The notes beneath the pieces are model-generated. The model worked only from the letters and a program-made list of their open reading frames with translations, had not been told where the DNA came from and searched no databases. From Acidobacteriaceae bacterium (GTDB lineage Bacteria > Acidobacteriota > Terriglobia > Bryobacterales > Bryobacteraceae): DNA of 8,013 nt. How positions within the stretch are numbered: position 1 is the stretch's first letter; every line of letters begins with the position of its first letter. A program made the position numbers and the translations under genes. The stretch covers positions 1 to 8,013 of the forward strand of contig JAFAQG010000010.1 in assembly GCA_019246575.1 (NCBI GenBank). The letters run 5' to 3'. This document shows, piece by piece, positions 7,433-8,013 of the stretch.

Positions 7433-8013
7433 TCAGAGGAGTTGCGTGGCCGTTCCCATGCGTAATCGCGGCATCGATTCTATCAGCCTGCGCGTCTGCT
7501 CATGCTGAGGCCGAGAAACGATGGATTCCGTATCAGCAGACTCCACTATCTTGCCCTCATGCATGACGGTAATGGAATCGGCGATCTCTGCCGCCACCTG
7601 TAAATCGTGCGATATCAAAACGTACGAAACCGAAAGCGAAGTCTGCAGGTCGCGAAGTAAGCGCGTTAACTGTGCCTGTGTGACCGTATCCAAACCGGAA
7701 AGCGGTTCATCGAGTATCAATACCTTCGGTTTCAAGATCAGTGCTCGGGCAATCGCTAACCGCTGGCGCTGTCCTCCGCTGAATTCTGAGGGGAGACGTT
7801 CTGCCCACTCTGGTGGTATTCCGACCTGCTGCATGATCTCGAGCGCCTGCTCACGTCGCCGCATTCCAGACACACGTTGCCGGATGCGAATAGGTTCAGC
7901 AACTACTTCGAGAGCTGTGAAATCCGGGTTCATGGCTGCGGCCGAATGCTGAAAAACGAATTGGATCTGCCCGCGAATCCGGAATAGTTCCTCTGAACGT
8001 AAGCCGGAAACAT
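7433..8013 (-). CDS. Oligopeptide/dipeptide ABC transporter ATP-binding protein, 3' part only
   Basis: This is the cytoplasmic ATPase that would power the permeases encoded just downstream. The frame stays open to the right edge, so the N-terminus and the Walker A motif are outside the window; the ATG at 7933 is internal, not a start. In the 192 visible residues the Q-loop comes first (FVFQ followed by SAAAMNP, like the VFQDPxxSLNP of OppF/DppF). It is followed by the ABC signature FSGGQRQR, Walker B VLILDEP, the D-loop SGLD and the switch histidine in LISHD. The C-terminal stretch PQHEQTRRLIESMP corresponds to the usual PQHPYTRxL segment, and the protein ends soon after with no long extension. 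Family membership (Opp/Dpp, closest to the OppF type) is secure. Whether it is a single ATPase or the second half of a fused double ATPase such as YejF cannot be seen. It ends with TGA, 3 bases before the next gene. Confidence 0.93.
   Translation of the reverse strand, partial: VSGLRSEELFRIRGQIQFVFQHSAAAMNPDFTALEVVAEPIRIRQRVSGMRRREQALEIMQQVGIPPEWAERLPSEFSGGQRQRLAIARALILKPKVLILDEPLSGLDTVTQAQLTRLLRDLQTSLSVSYVLISHDLQVAAEIADSITVMHEGKIVESADTESIVSRPQHEQTRRLIESMPRLRMGTATQLL

Noticed and set aside
7433..7933. ATPase gene starting at the internal ATG 7933
   Set aside because: The same frame continues upstream to the window edge and encodes the Q-loop (FVFQ), so this ATG is inside the domain.
1..8013. 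CRISPR array, Csx30-like gene, insertion sequence or tRNA
   Set aside because: Because of the TPR-CHAT/sigma pair I looked for CRISPR-type repeats and partner genes. No regularly spaced repeats, transposase motifs, terminal inverted repeats or tRNA-like folds were found, and coding genes fill nearly all of the window.

Overview
All supported genes in this window lie on the minus strand and read from right to left. In order of transcription they are the 3' part of an oligopeptide/dipeptide-type ABC ATPase gene (cut by the right edge), two DppB/DppC-type permeases, a family 5 solute-binding protein, an ECF-like sigma factor, and a 953-residue TPR-CHAT protein (a predicted caspase-like protease). 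Spacing is tight: 3 bases from ATPase to first permease, 1 base from first to second permease (with the preferred start), 83 bases before the binding protein, a 4-base ATGA overlap between binding protein and sigma factor, and 6 bases before the TPR-CHAT gene. There is no sign of a terminator between them. No tRNA, rRNA, CRISPR array, insertion sequence or prophage gene was seen.

The sequence looks like a mid-GC bacterial chromosome. The permeases read like those I associate with Acidobacteria: the RGEGGFSFAYN stretch in the DppB-like protein, and the long insert ending FFVMGTDGYGRD in the DppC-like protein. I therefore suggest an acidobacterium or a close relative. This rests on remembered family patterns, not on a search.

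Region by region: 5360-8013 is the transporter core (ATPase, two membrane subunits, and an 83-base AT-rich gap with a candidate promoter). 3548-5362 is the exported binding protein. 93-3551 is a two-gene regulatory/protease module. 1-92 lies past the last stop and may hold a very small reading frame or the start of another gene.

Taken together, the genes suggest one transcription unit. A transporter that captures peptides or similar molecules at the envelope would be made together with a sigma factor and a TPR-CHAT protease with an intact His/Cys pair. The pairing of TPR-CHAT with a sigma factor recalls the CRISPR-linked Csx29/Csx30/RpoE arrangement, but no CRISPR component or Csx30-like gene is visible here. 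A peptide-sensing or conflict-response system in which proteolysis controls the sigma factor is a hypothesis, not something the sequence proves.
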